From: Atribacter laminatus | GTDB taxonomy: Bacteria; Atribacterota; Atribacteria; Atribacterales; Atribacteraceae | Assembly (NCBI RefSeq): GCF_015775515.1 | Contig: NZ_CP065383.1 | Span: 1,302,001-1,366,000, forward strand | Length of the DNA stretch: 64,000 bases | Direction: 5' to 3' | Part shown: piece after piece, positions 62,617 to 64,000 of the stretch | Layout: each line of letters starts with the position of its first letter | Position numbering within the stretch: the first letter of the stretch is position 1 | Position numbers and translations under genes: made by a program | Notes under the pieces: generated by a model | Told to the model about the DNA's origin: nothing | The model's input: only the letters and a program-made list of their open reading frames with translations | Databases searched by the model: none

Positions 62617-63732
62617 TTAATCGCTGGTTTCGTCACTCACCTGTCCAAGAATTTGTTTTTTTCTAATAACTATCCAATTATAAAGCAGGAAAGAAGTATA
62701 TTTGCTTTTGATTTGAACTAAGGTATCTTCATAACGGAATTCAAGAATATCTCGAAAATGGGTATTCATTCCCTTAATTTTCTTAATATCCATAGGTATT
62801 GTTCCAATTTGAATGGCATCATCATCAATGGTTAATCTTTGGTGTAGGGTTTTTATAAGACGAGTAGTCCGATCATTTCTAAAGGATGCCGTCACCGAAG
62901 GGAAAGATACTTTGGGTGAATCGTTAACCCATTCAGAAAAAACCTCGATTTGACGATGAAACAAGTCGAGTAAGGTTTTACCTCCAATAAAGCCAGAATC
63001 ATTGATTGACCAGCGATTATGGCAGGACGAACAAATGACCTCGTCCTTTTTACCCAAAAGGGTGCGAAAACTTGAACAATAGGGACAGATCCAGAGTACT
63101 CGCTCTATCCCTTGGGCTTTTCTTTTCCCAGGGTAAGGAATACGGTGTTTTTTTTGCCATTCCCATTCTGAATGATGGATAAATTCCATTGCTAAATAAT
63201 CTGAGTAGGTATTAAAATTAACAAAAATTTTAGGTTTTCTCCCGTGATCTGCCCAAACTGGGTGCGATAACCAGGCTCCCTGAATGCAGGCAGCAACAAC
63301 AGGAACATCAAGAGAGAGGATAAGCTTATTCATACTTTTTGGAGAGATTAAATGATCTTGAAAATCACCGGTCCAGGTAATGGTCCCTTCAGGAAAAAGA
63401 CCAACAACTCCGCCTTTATTTAAAATGTCATAAATAGAATAAAGCATGGCAGGGTCAGGTCGTGATTTAAACTTTTGGATAGCTCCTATTTTATTGAGAA
63501 AAAAACGTTCAATCGGATTTTGGAAGGAAATTTGGGCAATAACCCAGGAAATAGGTAAATCAATATAGGGTGCAATAAAGAATGGATCGAACGGGCTTAC
63601 ATGATTACTGATAAGGAGGAAAGGTGGCTTAGGGATTCTTCCAGAAAATTCAATATGATAAATTTTACTTACAAATGGGGAAATCCACTTTTTCCCTATC
63701 TTCCACAAAAGAGTATCAGCTGGTAAACTCAT
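62617..63732 (-). CDS. PlsC-type acyltransferase with internal zinc ribbon
   Basis: The 371-residue product has the lysophosphatidic acid acyltransferase motifs N-H-V-S-P-F-D near residue 43 and F-P-E-G-T near 114, so it should transfer acyl groups to a phospholipid precursor or related lipid at the inner membrane. After the transferase domain comes C-P-Y-C-S-S-F near 217 and C-S-S-C-H-N-R-W near 235, a four-Cys zinc ribbon not present in PlsC proper, then a C-terminal domain of about 120 residues. The ribbon may bind metal or a partner. It lies just upstream of the TPR-containing gene (33 bp), likely the same transcript. Confidence 0.82.
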   Translation of the reverse strand: MSLPADTLLWKIGKKWISPFVSKIYHIEFSGRIPKPPFLLISNHVSPFDPFFIAPYIDLPISWVIAQISFQNPIERFFLNKIGAIQKFKSRPDPAMLYSIYDILNKGGVVGLFPEGTITWTGDFQDHLISPKSMNKLILSLDVPVVAACIQGAWLSHPVWADHGRKPKIFVNFNTYSDYLAMEFIHHSEWEWQKKHRIPYPGKRKAQGIERVLWICPYCSSFRTLLGKKDEVICSSCHNRWSINDSGFIGGKTLLDLFHRQIEVFSEWVNDSPKVSFPSVTASFRNDRTTRLIKTLHQRLTIDDDAIQIGTIPMDIKKIKGMNTHFRDILEFRYEDTLVQIKSKYTSFLLYNWIVIRKKQILGQVSDETSD

Positions 63733-63930
63733 GCTATATCACCAGTTTAAACCTTTAATTTCTTGCTTGTGCTTGGTTTCGAAATGCAATGGTAATGAAC
63801 AAGCTATAATTTCGTTAGATTATATCAAGTTATTGAACATAAATGATAAAAAATTGATTAAAAATTATTGAAAACTACAAAAAGGTTCGTTGATAAATGA
63901 AGAAATTAACTTGTTCCTAAAGGAATCAAA

Positions 63931-63946
63931 GGTATAATAATATACC
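63931..63946 (+). promoter_or_regulatory. Promoter-like palindrome near the window end
   Basis: GGTATA-ATAA-TATACC is a 6-bp inverted repeat that includes TATAAT (63933-63938), about 45 bp before the last ATG. No clear -35 is seen. Confidence 0.4.
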
Positions 63947-63982
63947 AAGACTAAGAAATACAGTGAAGGAGGAACTAACCCA

Positions 63983-64000
63983 ATGACAGAAGAAATGCCA
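63983..64000 (+). CDS. Start of a gene cut by the window end
   Basis: ATG at 63983 follows AAGGAGG by about ten bases. Only M-T-E-E-M-P is visible, so the product cannot be named. Confidence 0.55.

Overview
The window is a low-GC bacterial chromosome segment with dense operons, Shine-Dalgarno sites close to AGGAGG, and frequent TTG/GTG starts. The gene set is that of an anaerobic carbohydrate and amino-sugar heterotroph: three sugar ABC transporters, several Gfo/Idh/MocA and zinc alcohol dehydrogenases, a glutamate dehydrogenase and a 2,3-BPG-dependent phosphoglycerate mutase. The style resembles Atribacterota or Thermotogota-like genomes. That placement is an impression from protein style; the window holds no rRNA, tRNA or other phylogenetic marker.

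Layout. 1-1.3 kb: a degenerate M24 peptidase-fold protein. 1.5-2.1 kb: remnant of an IS4-like element interrupted by a 159-bp MITE. 2.5-9.4 kb (minus strand): a defence island of type III methylase (mod), type III restriction helicase-nuclease (res), an unrecognised protein with a C-terminal RxxxxH motif, and an ApeA-like HEPN protein. A 29/30-bp sequence lies in inverted orientation on both sides of the island. 9.8-17.3 kb: a mobile-element zone with an IS21-family element (perfect 5-bp target duplication, istB broken by a stop), an IS4-like element nested at the end of an IS256-like remnant, and a second degenerate IS256-like copy. A Panacea-type toxin-antitoxin pair sits between the two IS256-like copies.

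17.5-33 kb: a small 2TM protein, a hypothetical protein, phosphoglucose isomerase, an EamA exporter, an SDR, a zinc alcohol dehydrogenase, then a LacI-regulated sugar operon. That operon holds a CUT1 binding protein and two permeases flanked by two UroD-superfamily proteins with methyltransferase-type zinc ligands. It is followed by an AraC regulator, a sugar-phosphate isomerase/epimerase and a Gfo/Idh dehydrogenase. 34-37.6 kb: a ribose-type (CUT2) transporter. 37.7-44.3 kb: gpmA, a nitrilase-fold amidase, a strongly promoted and terminated structured RNA (6S-like candidate), a PAC2 protein, a second zinc dehydrogenase and a second metal-ligand-poor M24 protein.

45.5-54.9 kb: glutamate dehydrogenase, ROK regulator, Gfo/Idh dehydrogenase, DegT aminotransferase, a complete second CUT2 transporter and a uronate-isomerase-like hydrolase. 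I read this as uptake and deamination of an amino-sugar or aminocyclitol, with glutamate dehydrogenase recycling the amino group. 54.9-64 kb: a shikimate dehydrogenase with an altered substrate motif, a P-loop NTPase, small proteins including a 58-residue Cys-rich one, secreted or anchored CHRD, PsbP/DcrB-like and CBM-like proteins, a DUF1638 protein and an acyltransferase carrying a zinc ribbon.

Several intergenic regions (2.2, 9.6, 33.2-34, 38.6-39 and 44.4-45.1 kb) are mosaics of short palindromic repeats recurring in different order and orientation.
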